Below the pieces are notes generated by a model that was not told the origin of the DNA, ran no database searches, and saw nothing but the letters and a program-made list of their open reading frames with translations. Of a stretch of DNA of 64,000 nucleotides, positions 1-10,470 are shown piece after piece. The stretch's first letter is position 1. Each line of letters opens with the position of its first letter. The stretch comes from Meconema thalassinum. Taxonomy: Eukaryota; Arthropoda; Insecta; Orthoptera; Tettigoniidae. The DNA is taken from NCBI GenBank assembly GCA_946902985.2, contig OX336389.2, forward strand, positions 279,665,527 through 279,729,526. Reading direction: 5' to 3'. Made by a program: the position numbers and the translations under genes.

Positions 1-2
1 AT

Positions 3-1079
3 AATTTGCGGTTGGAAGATCGGCTGAAACAAATGGAAAGTAATCAAGGAGAAACCAAACGTCAAATTGAGGAAAAGATAGGCATAATTAAAGAGGAAAT
101 CAGGAACGATTGGCGAAAAATGAGTAGTGATTCCAAGGAAGAGAGATTAACCATCATAAAAACAGTAGGCGATAACCACACTCGTATCCAAGCTTTGGAG
201 CAGGAAATCAAGAATAAATTAAAAGAGCAGACAGACAGAATCATAAAAGCAGAATTACGATCGCTGGAGCAAACCACATTGTTTATCACAGGAGTCACGA
301 AAGATAAGGGAAATGAGTCAATTAGCCCGGAGGCAGCAAATACAACAGGAAGTCAGTTACATTCAGCGAGCCCATTAACAACAAACACGGACAGATTTCA
401 CAATCACGTTGAGAGAAGTTCTACTCCACATGAAGGTCAGCAGCCCACGCAGCTTATTCAAGTAATTCGCTCGAACGAATATCAACCGCAAAAGTTTACT
501 GAAAATTCAGGGGTGACACCCAAAGCCTTTATTAAAGAAGTCGTGGATTTTTACAATGACACAGGCGTACCTCCAGCACGTAGATTGAGAATGATGGAGA
601 GATTTCTTTCTGGGAATATTTTGACATGGTTTTTGAGTTTAAAATACACTTTTGGAACTATGGCTGATTTCAAACAAGCGTTTCTTCGCAAATATTGGTC
701 CCCAGCATTACAACAGAGTTTAAGGATGGAGCTCTACTCTAGAAAGTACCAAACTACCCGGCAGACGAAGTACTCAGATTTCTTTAATATGCAGATGCTT
801 AAATTTCGTGATCTGGACCACCCTTTAGAAGAATCGGACCTGGTGATGACAATAGCACGTCAATTACCGGTAAATGTACAGCAGGTAATAGTAGCGGCAA
901 ATATAAATTCGGCTTTACATGCAGAACAAGTCTTACGCCAAATAGATGAGACTACATCTCATATTCATCAAAGAGGAGGAAGAAACCTGGAGTTAGTCAA
1001 CACAACCGAAGTTATAAAACCTACACAAGCAAATACTAGATCACAGGGTACAAACACGAGTTCGTCAACACCTAGGTGA
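3..1079 (+). pseudogene. gag: Gypsy-like retrotransposon Gag, open at the 5' edge
   Basis: An open frame runs in from before the window and stops at TGA 1077-1079, so the true start is not visible. The first ~85 residues are highly charged and heptad-like (probable coiled coil). A polar Ser/Thr/Asn linker follows to about residue 160. Residues ~165-320 look like a retrotransposon Gag capsid domain: a helical, W-containing segment (LTWFLSLKYTF, then a KYW motif) with repeated charged helices. Gag would form the particle shell of an LTR element in the cytoplasm. A basic tail and a DTGS protease follow in other frames, which supports the assignment. The frame itself is intact, but the downstream lesions make the locus a remnant. 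Ty3/gypsy is the best guess for superfamily; a Bel/Pao Gag is not excluded. Confidence 0.72.
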
Positions 1080-1516
1080 AATCAGGAAGAAATAGAAAAT
1101 AGACCATACCAGCGAAATGAAAAAATCACAACAATAGGCCATATCAAGGCAACAATAGATACCAACAGAGGGGATTCCAACAATGGCGCAACAATAGAAG
1201 AAATGAGGGACCTTATAGAAGATGCGGTGATTACAATGGAAATCAAAGATGGAGAGATAGGAGAGACCAAAACCAAGGAGAGTCGCAAGATTACCGCAAC
1301 GACTGGAATGAAAGGCATGCTCAAACGCAAAATTATCTGGAGGAGGTTCACGCTAACGAAGGAGGAGAGCAAGGACGATGGGAAAGAGCCATTGACAACA
1401 TGAAAAATCCGGATACACATACCGAGGAAGATGGAAGTCTACTGAGACAAGAGGAACGTCAAGGGGGTGCGCGACGGAAGGATGGTGGAAGTCGCCATGG
1501 AGCTAAAAAAAATTGA
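1080..1516 (+). pseudogene. Gag C-terminal basic tail, frameshifted
   Basis: After the TGA at 1077-1079 the same frame continues briefly. From about 1142 the next frame reads a strongly N/Q/R/G-rich tail ending at TGA 1514-1516. Such a tail is typical of the nucleic-acid-binding end of Gag. Only one Cys (in RRCGDYNG) is visible, so no complete CCHC zinc knuckle can be claimed. At least one stop and one frame change separate it from the capsid part. An A8 run (1505-1512) sits immediately before the stop, where the protease frame takes over. Confidence 0.6.
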
Positions 1517-1971
1517 TAAAGAAGTCTGCCTGAGAACGCAACAGCCGGAAATTGAAGAGGGATGGATAGTAGCTCGCATCCAGGAGTGGATTGCTTTGCC
1601 AGAAGATTGCCTGGAGGAGACAGTGAAACCACGGAACGATGATATTAAACAATTACCCATTATTTACGCAAGAATTGGTGGCATTTAAATAAGATGTTTA
1701 TTGGACACAGGGTCGCAGATCAGTCTTGTATCGGAGGCTTTGGTTCGAGAGTTGGGACGGAGTCAGAATATTCCTGTGATTCCCGCACCACAACTCGAAG
1801 TGAGGGGTGTTATTCCTGAACAAAACCGTCACTTGTAAACGTCAGGCATACTTAGAGCTGGATGTATTAGAACACAATTTTGGGCAAACGTTTATTATCA
1901 TGGCGAAGATGAATTTCAACCTTATTCTTGGTGCAAATTTTATTTGTGACTATCAAGATGTGATAGATTAG
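1467..1971 (+). pseudogene. Retropepsin-like aspartic protease, broken
   Basis: The frame opening at 1467 reads through a charged linker to LPIIYARIGGI, then TAA at 1686-1688. It continues in the same frame into CLLDTGSQISLVSEALV, with the catalytic D-T-G at 1704-1712. This is the N-terminal half of a retropepsin, the protease that cuts Gag-Pol. A frame change near 1830 leads to the second half, whose LILGANFI motif near 1921-1944 matches the usual ILGxDFL-type strand. TAG at 1969-1971 ends it. The protein carries at least two stops and one frameshift and cannot be made intact. No reverse transcriptase, RNase H or integrase motif was seen downstream. Confidence 0.68.
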
Positions 1972-2313
1972 CACAAGAACACTGTCAGTTTCAAAGAGTT
2001 TGATCAACTGAAGAACGTGCGATTGTATATGGATGAAATCACTACCGGAAGGAACGTGAATTCATGGGCATTGGAAGCGATACTGGAAGAAACGGAAGAC
2101 GAGGTACGAAAGGCGGAAGATGACATCATAGAAGGAGCTGTTGTGGAACTTGATGAGGAGAGAGAATCTCAGGAGATATGGTCTTTATTAACAGAAGGAG
2201 ATGACAGCGATGCACAATTTGAAGAGCTACTACAGGAGCGGCTTAATGACATCCAAGTATACGGGGGTCACTTGTATACGTACGGAGAAGGAGGAAGTGC
2301 GAGCCGTTGTTGA
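1972..2313 (+). pseudogene. Acidic tail after the protease remnant
   Basis: The frame of the second protease half continues past the TAG into a Glu/Asp-rich stretch (many EE and ED pairs) and stops at 2311-2313. It probably represents the protease-RT linker of the same element. It shows no recognisable domain. Confidence 0.35.
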
Positions 2314-4863
2314 CAAGCTTTAACGAACAGAGCAGCAGTGATGACACACAGCGAGCGAGAGAGAGGAAGATATGAGACAAGCGAAGAAATTGCCTCAGGC
2401 ATCCGCACAGCAAGCAGTCAGACTGAAATGTTGTAATACAAGCAGGAAGTAAAACGAGTATGAATGACACTCAAGACAGGAGCGACTAGACAAGGCAGTA
2501 GAAAGGGTTGAGTTTCTGAAATGAACAAATTGGCGTACGGAAGTTGTATAAAAATCGACTTTATGCTAAGTTCGATTTTTTGCAAGTAGAGGAGTCGTGA
2601 ACCCTTTATACTCTGATAGTATAAATGATTCTAAGTTTTATTTCTGTAATATATAATATTTCTACCAGTATCATGAAAACCAGACAGAAATGGTGAAACT
2701 ATAGGCATTGGTTGGAGACAGTAAGAATGTACCTGGGTGCAGAAAGACAAAGCTTAATCGCTAGTGGAATTTGTGAAAGGGACCAAGCATAGCGATGAAT
2801 CAGAAAGCAGGTGCTGGCAGGCTTAGAAATAGGAAGATGCGAGATGACACAGGCGTTTGGCATTTCCCTTGTTCTGTTTCGCGCCTAGCCAAAAGAAATG
2901 CAATGATATGAGAGGCTGATTGATCAACTAGACACTCCTACAGGGCGGGGTGCTGTAAGAAAAATCACGAGGTGTACGTGAGTGCGAACCAATAGGAGAT
3001 GAATGCTGCTTTAACGCGGGAGACCCGGCGTCATGCTCAAGAGCTCGGATTACGGCGGGAAACTGGACACAGATTATCCCTATGATCGATTCTCGATTAA
3101 ATTAGCATGACTTTGACCTGCGCATTTCTACGAGTTTAATGGTGTTTATTACATGTCTGTAAGACAATTACTATGGAAGAGATTTTTATTTTTCCCTCTC
3201 TCAGTGAACGATTCATATATAAGTGGCGTGAGAAGCCATGAACACTGACTTTATTTTTGTGTGTCGGAGGACACAGGTTAGACTTTAATTTGTGCGTCTG
3301 AGGGCGTAAGACTTTATTTTGTGTGTCGGAGGACACAGGTTGATAACTTTTAATTTAAGCGTCCGAGGACGTAGGCACTTGTACTTTGTGTGTCATGAGG
3401 ACAGAGATTTTATTGAGTCAAATGTGTTGTAAATTCAGTGTTTGATAGATAGTCACAGTACTATTTTGTAGGGCCAGTATCTTCGACAATTCGCCAACAG
3501 ACTGTTTTGGGGAACTAAGTACTCAAAATGTGAATTTAGTAGACAGAAATCGAGTGTGTATTAATTTGACAAACATTTTTGTATCAGCACGAGAGATGGC
3601 AGCGTCGATCATGGAAGCAGTCTGGAATCATCATCACTTCGTTGAAATGTTTACCATGAGCTAAAAGCATTTAAGTAGGGAGATGGCTGCCGATGTCCGA
3701 TGACGCTGAGTTGCTGAAGGATGAGTACTAAATAATATTTTATTATTGACAAGTCAATTTATGGTGTATGGGACCAATTTGTGTAAATATCTTGTTTGTG
3801 TGTTATTAACGTAGAGTTTGTTTTTGTCTGACACACAATAGTTGCATGGAAACAGCTAGCGCTAATTTTGTAGATATTTGTATATTTTGATTGTTGTAAT
3901 GTACGTAACTATGTGCACTGCCGTGCACGAATATGTTAACGTAGCGCCGCTATGTAACGTAGATCGGAGTTTTGTAATACGACACAAGTAGAACTGAATT
4001 AATATAATATAACATAGACTGGGGGTGTTTTGATCTTTGTGTAGAGTTTACGATTGATCAGATTCATTGTTGTTAATTGCCATTGTTGCAATGTAGTTTT
4101 GTTGCGAGTAGCAATCAGCTAACTCGAGGATTTAATCTTGGTAATAAAGTTTTGAGCGTCTTGAACGTGAAAGTAGGAAATTCTGGATCAAACCGACCTC
4201 CTTGATGTGATTTGTAAGTCAGTCCAAGATATGGTGTCATGTGTGATTTATACTGGTATTGTCTGCGGGAAATTCAGCATGGCGTCTGATTTCCGTCATG
4301 CCGCAATAAGCCAGATTCATTCATTTTGCGACCTCACGAGGCGCATACATGGATATGATGTTTTCTTGCCATTTGTGTAAAATGGGTGAGATTTGTTGCT
4401 GTTGATTCTACGATGTTTAACGAGGCCACTGGGTCAAATCGTTATTTTTAGACACGCTTGGGAACTGACAGGTGATAGAGATGTGGAAGGGAGTGAGAAA
4501 CCACATTTTGAGGCGGGTTGATCTGATGAGGCGGCCATGGTCATTAGCAGAGGCAGAGCTTGTTGGCCTGTTCATTATAACATTTTGTATTCAGAAAAGA
4601 AATGATCAATTGTAAATAATATTTGAGAGTAAATAGGGTGTTGTCTACGTCGTACTATAATCTCCGAAGCGTTAGCTTACGTGCATTTTATTCATGTAAA
4701 GTAATCTCAGCCGGCGAGGCTTTTGTTGTTGTTGGTTTATATTTCATGTTTATGTTTCGTGTCAGTGACCCGTGTAGTCACGCACGACGCTGCTTTTCCT
4801 TGTTTGTTGTGTTGAGCGTTTGGCCTTGTAGGCAAGCTCATTTGTCAGATGCGTCATCGCACT
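2314..4863 (+). mobile_element. Non-coding 3' part of retroelement remnant
   Basis: About 2.5 kb with no supported reading frame follows the gag/protease remnant. It is T/G-rich on this strand and contains a hairpin array (3248-3416). It ends at a purine run, TGAGGGGGAGAAT, near 4863-4875, that resembles a polypurine tract. The pol region therefore appears deleted or replaced. Assignment to one element rests on position only. Confidence 0.35.
3248..3416 (+). repeat. Tandem short hairpin array 1
   Basis: About four degenerate units of 30-45 bp each contain an inverted repeat: GTGTC..GACAC, CGTC..GGCG, GTGTC..GACAC, CGTC..GACG, then a weaker GTC..GAC. Each is preceded by a TTTATTTT- or TTTAATTT-like run. 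Stem bases change together between units. A similar array lies at 7760-7920. Confidence 0.6.
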
Positions 4864-5165
4864 GAGGGGGAGAATCTGGGAGATTCTTGTAAATATTTAG
4901 ACATTTAATTTTTGTGTGTGTCAGAATTAATTTAGTTGTTTTTATTAAGTGTAGTGTCCTATACCCATAAATGTTGACTTTCGAGATGGAGGTTCGTGAG
5001 CACCGTGGCTGTTACCCGCTGTAAACGAACACTCATCCAAGTACTCATTCCTTTTAGTAGTCAGAACGCACACATACAATTTCTTATACGAGTCGGTGGA
5101 CCTGTATCCCCAGTTTCTTTATGAGGAGTTGGTTGGAGTAACCCCTCATTTTATTATGTTGATTT
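4864..5165 (+). other. Possible polypurine tract and LTR start
   Basis: The purine-rich TGAGGGGGAGAAT near 4863-4875 is almost the same as TGAGGGGTAGAAT just before the better-supported LTR at 8889. The sequence after it would be the start of a 3' LTR. No matching 3' end was found, so the boundary is open. A short inverted repeat (ATGAGG..CCCTCAT) lies near 5120-5150. Confidence 0.3.
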
Positions 5166-6054
5166 TTGTTGAGGAGTGAGATGTCAGGGAGGAGTTTGTT
5201 TGTCATAATTCTTTGTTTATGCATATTTCAGTCATTAAATTATGTTTACTTTACATCTTATTCATTCTATCTTAGTTTAGTGTTTTTACCATATGACCCT
5301 TCAACCAGTAGAGCATGTTGTTTTGGCGAACATATTATAGCACCCACTGAACTGAGCACGACCCCGAAGAACAGATTCTTGCAGACAAACACGGCGATAC
5401 TGAAGGGCTCAATACGAACATGTTTTGTTGTTGTTGCATTGACTGTCTTTCATGCTTTCTTTGCTACATATTTGAGTTCTAGCTTATTAAAAGTGACAGA
5501 AAGAAAGTTAAAGTGGGGAAAAGATAATAAGATCCATAAATACAGTGTGTCACAATATGAGTTAACTATGTATCGTAATTCTTCCGTGAAATATGAAGGA
5601 AAGATTGGGTAAGAAGTGACACAAGGCGGCTCAATTTCAAGCATATGATATTATTAATAATGTTATGGGTCTAACTTTTAACCGCTATGGCTTTAAAGAC
5701 GAAGGGATCTCCTAAATTTGTCTGAAAGAAAATAGAAAAGTTGCCTTCCACTAAATATTCTAAGATGCTTCTCTCATTATCGCATTTAATCACTCTCAAG
5801 TGCCAACCCATTGCACTGATATCAATTTCAATTACTGATGATAAAAGCTAGAATGATTATAACCTTAAAGGCGAGAAATAAGTTAGCTCATTTAAATATA
5901 GCTAAATACGACCCCGAAATTACAAAACTTGACTATACAAATACATGGATTTTTTAAACTTATTTTCGATTTTTGCAAAAAATGAAAATAGACTTATGAG
6001 ATCATACAGGACCAAAAATGTGTGTGTCTCTCTGTGTTTGAGTGTGTATGTGTG
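5166..6054. other. No supported gene
   Basis: AT-rich sequence. A 148-codon frame (5166-5612, first ATG at 5181) has two hydrophobic stretches but no recognised motif and could be chance. Short TG-rich simple sequence begins near 6018. Confidence 0.5.
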
Positions 6055-6066
6055 TATATGTGTGTA
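6018..6066. repeat. TG-rich simple repeat
   Basis: Runs of TGTG broken by TC and TA directly precede the tandem duplication. Confidence 0.7.
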
Positions 6067-6653
6067 CTCTGCACGCATGTTTCCTCCCGTCCCCTATCAA
6101 TTCCAACACGGTGAAACCGAATTGAACGAAATTTGGTACAGAGGTAACACTAGCAAAAGACACCTCATTGTCATGTTTTATATCGCCGCCATCTTGACGG
6201 AAATGTAATGGCGGCCACCCAAATGTTCAAAGCTTAAATCAAATTACGACTAACCGAATCATCTGATTGCTACCAAATTTTGCAACAACATACCTTCATG
6301 TGGGAAACGTCTTTTGACCAAGCTACAAAGTCATCAGCCCATTAGTTTGCATATGGCGGCTATATATGTGTGCAAATCGATTCCCCCTATCAATTGAAAC
6401 ACAACGAAACCTAAATCGAACCACCTTTGATACAGAGGTAGCACTATCAAGAGACAACTCAGTGTCATGTTGTATATCCCCGCCATCATAAAAAAAGAAA
6501 TGGCGCCCACCCAAATGTTCTGGGCTTAAATCAAATTACGACTAACCTAATCATCCGATCTGTACCAAATTTTTCAACAATATACCTTAATGTGGAAAGC
6601 GTCTTTTGCCCAAACTACAAGGTCATCAACCAAATAGTTTCAAGATGGCGGTT
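6055..6653. repeat. Two-copy tandem duplication, about 293-bp period
   Basis: The segment starting CCCCTATCAATT near 6091 recurs near 6384 with the same order of landmarks: the ACAGAGGTA block, GTCATGTT.TATAT, CGCCATC, GGCTTAAATCAAATTACGACTAACC, ACCAAATTTT, a TGTGG.AA.CGTCTTTTG block and ATGGCGG. Copies differ by substitutions and small indels, so the duplication is not recent. Related wording (GCCGCCATGTTGG) occurs near 54390, which suggests an interspersed repeat. Confidence 0.8.
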
Positions 6654-7695
6654 GTATTAATCATGCAAGTATTATAGCCTAACCTTAACTTACGATTCAA
6701 CAAGGCCTGGCCTTAACAATTCAGCTTATCGGACAAAGGTAGGTTTAAACTATCCTGAAGGAGGTGACCGGTAGGATATTAGCATATTATAATAGGATTT
6801 GTAACCGTAGAGGTGAGTAACAGATCAGGCCGACTATGCCATATCGTTGTGGGTCCGTGCCATCCCGTTGTCAAAATGTCCACGATTTTTGCTAATCAAT
6901 CCATAACATTCCGTAACTGCGTAAGTTTATATCCTTTCAGGAATGTACTAAACAAAATAAAACATATTTAGTATCAAATGGTTTATAGAAACGGCAGAAA
7001 ACGCTAATGAAATCGTTGATTTCAACACAAAATATGATACAGTTATACTAAACTAGTTGTTTGCCAAGTATTAGCGTACCGCATCCATGGTGTAATATTA
7101 GCGACCTAGGTTCATAGTCTGAAGTTTCGTGGTTCAAATCCCTGAAGGTTAATTTTTTTACTTCGTTTTTTGGTATTTAATGATTTAAAACCACTCACAC
7201 GTTATAATGTTAAGCATAAAATAGGGTGTATTTGCAATCGAAAATATTATATATTGAACCCTTATTGATTTGCCGATCAATAAGTCATGATTTTTATTAT
7301 TATTATTACTGATGCCCAGGCAGATCATGTTGGAGGTTGACAAAGGGGAGACAGGTAGTGTGTCGCAACGATTACAACAGAAGCAGCGTGGTAGTTATTC
7401 CTGACGATGACCAGCTAAGCCGAGTTCAAGGACAAATTCAGTACGAATGCGCATCCAAGTTGGCGTCATTATGGGCGTGCCAGAGGTGAAGTTCCAACCG
7501 ATACACGATTGAATCAGCAAATCAGGAGAAAGGACGCCTAAACCACGCGACGAGTCGCGTACCTTAAAAAGGGGCGCTAAAACGCATGTCTGAAGAACCG
7601 CCGATGCGATATAATTCCGCATAAGTCCGTTGAGACGTTTTGATGAAAAGAAGAAGATTGATACTAGTCCCAAGTCTGTGAGTTGAAAACTACAG
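6654..7695. other. No supported gene
   Basis: Mixed AT-rich sequence without a convincing frame or terminal repeats. A tRNA-like stretch is listed separately at 7075-7152. Confidence 0.5.
7075..7152 (+). other. Degenerate tRNA-like sequence
   Basis: A TGGTGTAATATTAGCG stretch resembles a pol III box A, and GGTTCAAATCC at the usual distance resembles box B. No clean cloverleaf is apparent. It is more likely an old SINE head than a tRNA gene. Confidence 0.3.
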
Positions 7696-8888
7696 ATTAT
7701 TTTCACAGATTGCCCCCACTCCACTCCTTTCTGTCAGTTTCCAATAAATTGATCGGTGATGAGCTGTTTGAGACACAACTTTATCGAGCTCTGGTGAGCA
7801 TCGTTCACGCCAGTTTGAGTCACGATTTATCAAGCTCTAGTGAGCATACTTCACGTCTGTTTGACAAACATTTTATTTTGTGCTCAAGGGAGCAGAGTTC
7901 ACGCTTAGCGGAGGGAGATCTCTAGTCGAGATAAGCGCTACGCGGTAGACATAATTTGAGAGACTTGTTAAAAGCCAGTTGCGTTGAGATCGAAGAGTGT
8001 AAATTTCTGTAAAATTTTGTGTTATATTTTGTGTGACGTATATGTGCGTGTGATAAAAGCAAATGCTGAGACAGGGCAAGTTCAACGTTGAGTAATCGCC
8101 TAGGACTTTATTGTGAGTGAAAGTCAGTAGCTCATAGCGATTCTAGCTAGGCAAACTAATAACTTTGAACATTTCTTACCAAGAAGCAACGCCAAGATGT
8201 CCCCTGGAAGGTCGATTGGTGGAATGAAGTGCTACGCATCTACCAATACGTCGACGATGGACGAGTAGATTTCCCGTAGGGAAATGCCTTGGGATGGAGG
8301 TTGAGTTCTGAAAGCCACACGGTGATGTACAAACCATTGATTTATTTAATATGTAGCTAGATTAGACGCGGGAACGTTGTAAATATTTTATTCATTGGTT
8401 TTCTTGTATTTAGATTTTTGTGCGCCGACACTCTTATATTTAAATGTACGTTGGCACGTGGCCAAAGTGTTTGTTTGATTGTATATTTTTCTTATGAGTC
8501 ATTATTAGTATGCACGGCGTGTGTATTTGATTTTATTCATGCGAATGCGAAACTCGTCACGGTCGATAAGTGGTGCTTTTTTCAAGTTCATTTTTAGTAG
8601 GAGAAGGGGGGTTAAAGTTGTTAGATGTTTTACGAACAGGTTTTTTATTCATACTAGGGTTGCCGAGCGCAACAAGTTAAGATGTCACTGTAGAACACCT
8701 TAGTTCTATATTTTTTTGAATTTTTTGAGTCCTTTTCAGGTTCTTTAGTCACGGACTAGATTGGGAGCGCAAGTCGGTGGAAATATTTTATGTCCTTTAT
8801 TTCAGGTTTCTGTCAAACCCATACGTGTGATTCTGTGTGTGTATTGTGTCAAGGTGTGTGTATTGATTCTTCGTGATGAGGGGTAGAA
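7696..8888 (+). mobile_element. 3' non-coding region of second LTR remnant
   Basis: This region resembles 2314-4863 in style: T/G-rich, with a hairpin array and ending in TGAGGGGTAGAAT just before the LTR-like start at 8889. No coding domain was recognised. Confidence 0.35.
7760..7920 (+). repeat. Tandem short hairpin array 2
   Basis: Three units of about 45 bp each carry GCTC, a 4-nt loop (TGGT, TAGT or AAGG), then GAGC, followed by a TTCACG motif and preceded by a TTTAT run. A related hairpin (GTGCTTTTGGGAGCAC) lies near 9037 inside the LTR. Confidence 0.6.
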
Positions 8889-10003
8889 TGTGACTACCGC
8901 CCTCAAATATTGTGGTTGTATTTTATTGGAAAGGCAGAGCGCTCTCAGAGGCTACTGTACCTTGTCCAGTGCTGATTCTTGGATTTCCGTGGGAAATGCT
9001 AAGATATTTTATTTTGACACACACATGTATATTATGTGCTTTTGGGAGCACGCTTCTTTGAGACTCGAACAAGTGCCACGGCAGGTCGAGGTTATTGACA
9101 CGTGGGTTGACAGATGTGCAGATTCCACTTAGCGCCCGTCTATGTCTGGTGATTCATCGTTTAGGCAGTCCAGCTGACCGACCGACCCCTGTAAGCTATC
9201 TGTAGCAAACCTGTTCTTTTAATGGTCATCGGATCATAATTTTAAAGTGGGAGTTCGCCATGTCCGTTACGAATTACCGCATATCGTATGAAATAAAATA
9301 TTTGTTTTATGATGTAAATGTTGGCTCTGAGCCTAGTGATTTCTATGACTCATTTCATTGTTAGATTTGTCTGGTGTGACACCGTTGGGTGTATTTTGTA
9401 TGTTTTTCTTGTAAAAATGGCAAGCGGCCATATGTGTATTTTTCTTGATTGGTCACGTGTTGATTTACTTGTGTTGATTTGAAAAGTCCTAATTTTAGGC
9501 GTTAATGTTATTTGCTACTGCAATTCTTTGATTCCAATTTCGTTGCGGAAATTATTTTGTTGTATTTAGTGTAGGAAGTGTCGGATTAGTTTAATTAGTG
9601 TTTAGTTGGTTCCTCGTGTCTGTCTAGCTCTAAGACAATGCAGATTCGTCCCCTGAAGGTTTACTGGATGGTAACGAATCTCGCATTAATTTGTACACAT
9701 CGTGTCGCAAGTAGAACAGCCGCACACGCACATGTCATTGTAGTAATTTGGGACATTTGGTCCAGATGTTTACGATCTCTCCTGAGATCAGGCCTAGTTT
9801 GGCAATTTTTATTAATTCAAGTGGGAGTCATTTGGGGAGACCTTGTTTTGTTTTATTGTAAATAGTGTAAATTTGTTGATCTGTTATTAAATTCATATGT
9901 TTTAACCCTGGTATTCACTTTTTCCTGCATGTTATTTTGCTATATGTTACCCTGCATGTTATAAGAAGCGCTTAACAACAACTTTACGAAATGGACTGTT
10001 ACA
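8889..10003 (+). mobile_element. Probable LTR of gypsy-like element
   Basis: It begins TGTGAC right after a polypurine-like GAGGGGTAGAAT and ends TGTTACA, matching the TG..CA rule with short imperfect inverted ends. A possible AATAAA signal lies near 9291. No second copy of this LTR is in the window, so no 5 bp/4 bp target duplication can be tested. It is probably the 3' LTR of a truncated element. Confidence 0.45.
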
Positions 10004-10127
10004 CCCCCCGAAACTGAGTCTCATATGCTTCTTTGCAAGGGTTCAATATATACTTATAACACCACATATTTCAACACTCGAATAAAGCGATTAATATTCG
10101 TTGACCTTGATCCGTGGTAGAATCTAT

Positions 10128-10290
10128 TGTTGTTGTTTTTGTTGTTGATTCATTAGGGGTTTTGTGGCATCATGGTCTTGTAGCCCCGTTTACTTGGGTG
10201 TGTGTAGAAGTTGTCTGATAACCTGTGTCACTGTGATGTCTGTAGGCTTACTAGTGTGTGTCCTTTTATACGAGGAAGGATTTTGGTAAG
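10128..10290 (-). mobile_element. SINE-B tail fragment
   Basis: Reverse-strand tail: (TTG)n, then GGGGTTTTGTGGCATCATGG, AGCCCCGT.TACTTGGGTG, and TCTGATAACCTGTGTCACTGTGATG, as in full SINE-B copies. The head is missing. Confidence 0.75.
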
Positions 10291-10294
10291 AAGC

Positions 10295-10440
10295 TGTTGT
10301 TGTTGTTTCATTTGGGATGCATGGACATCATGGTCATTTTGCCCCGTGTACTTGGGTGGGTGTTGAATTTTGTCTGATAACCTGTGTTATTGTGATGGCT
10401 GTATTAGTGTGTGTATATATAATTCAGGTGAGGATTCAAT
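10295..10440 (-). mobile_element. SINE-B tail fragment
   Basis: A second (TTG)n-led tail in the same orientation directly follows the previous one and is again headless. It ends at AATTCAGGTGAGGATT. Confidence 0.72.
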
Positions 10441-10470
10441 TAATCAACGTTTAGTATCCGTATAGCACGT

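Noticed and set aside
2017..2313. Independent acidic protein gene
   Set aside because: It shares frame with the second half of the protease and is better explained as its continuation.
5166..5612. 148-codon forward frame with hydrophobic segments
   Set aside because: No recognised motif, low-complexity AT-rich context, and the long hydrophobic runs follow from T-rich sequence. It could be an env-like remnant, but nothing supports that.
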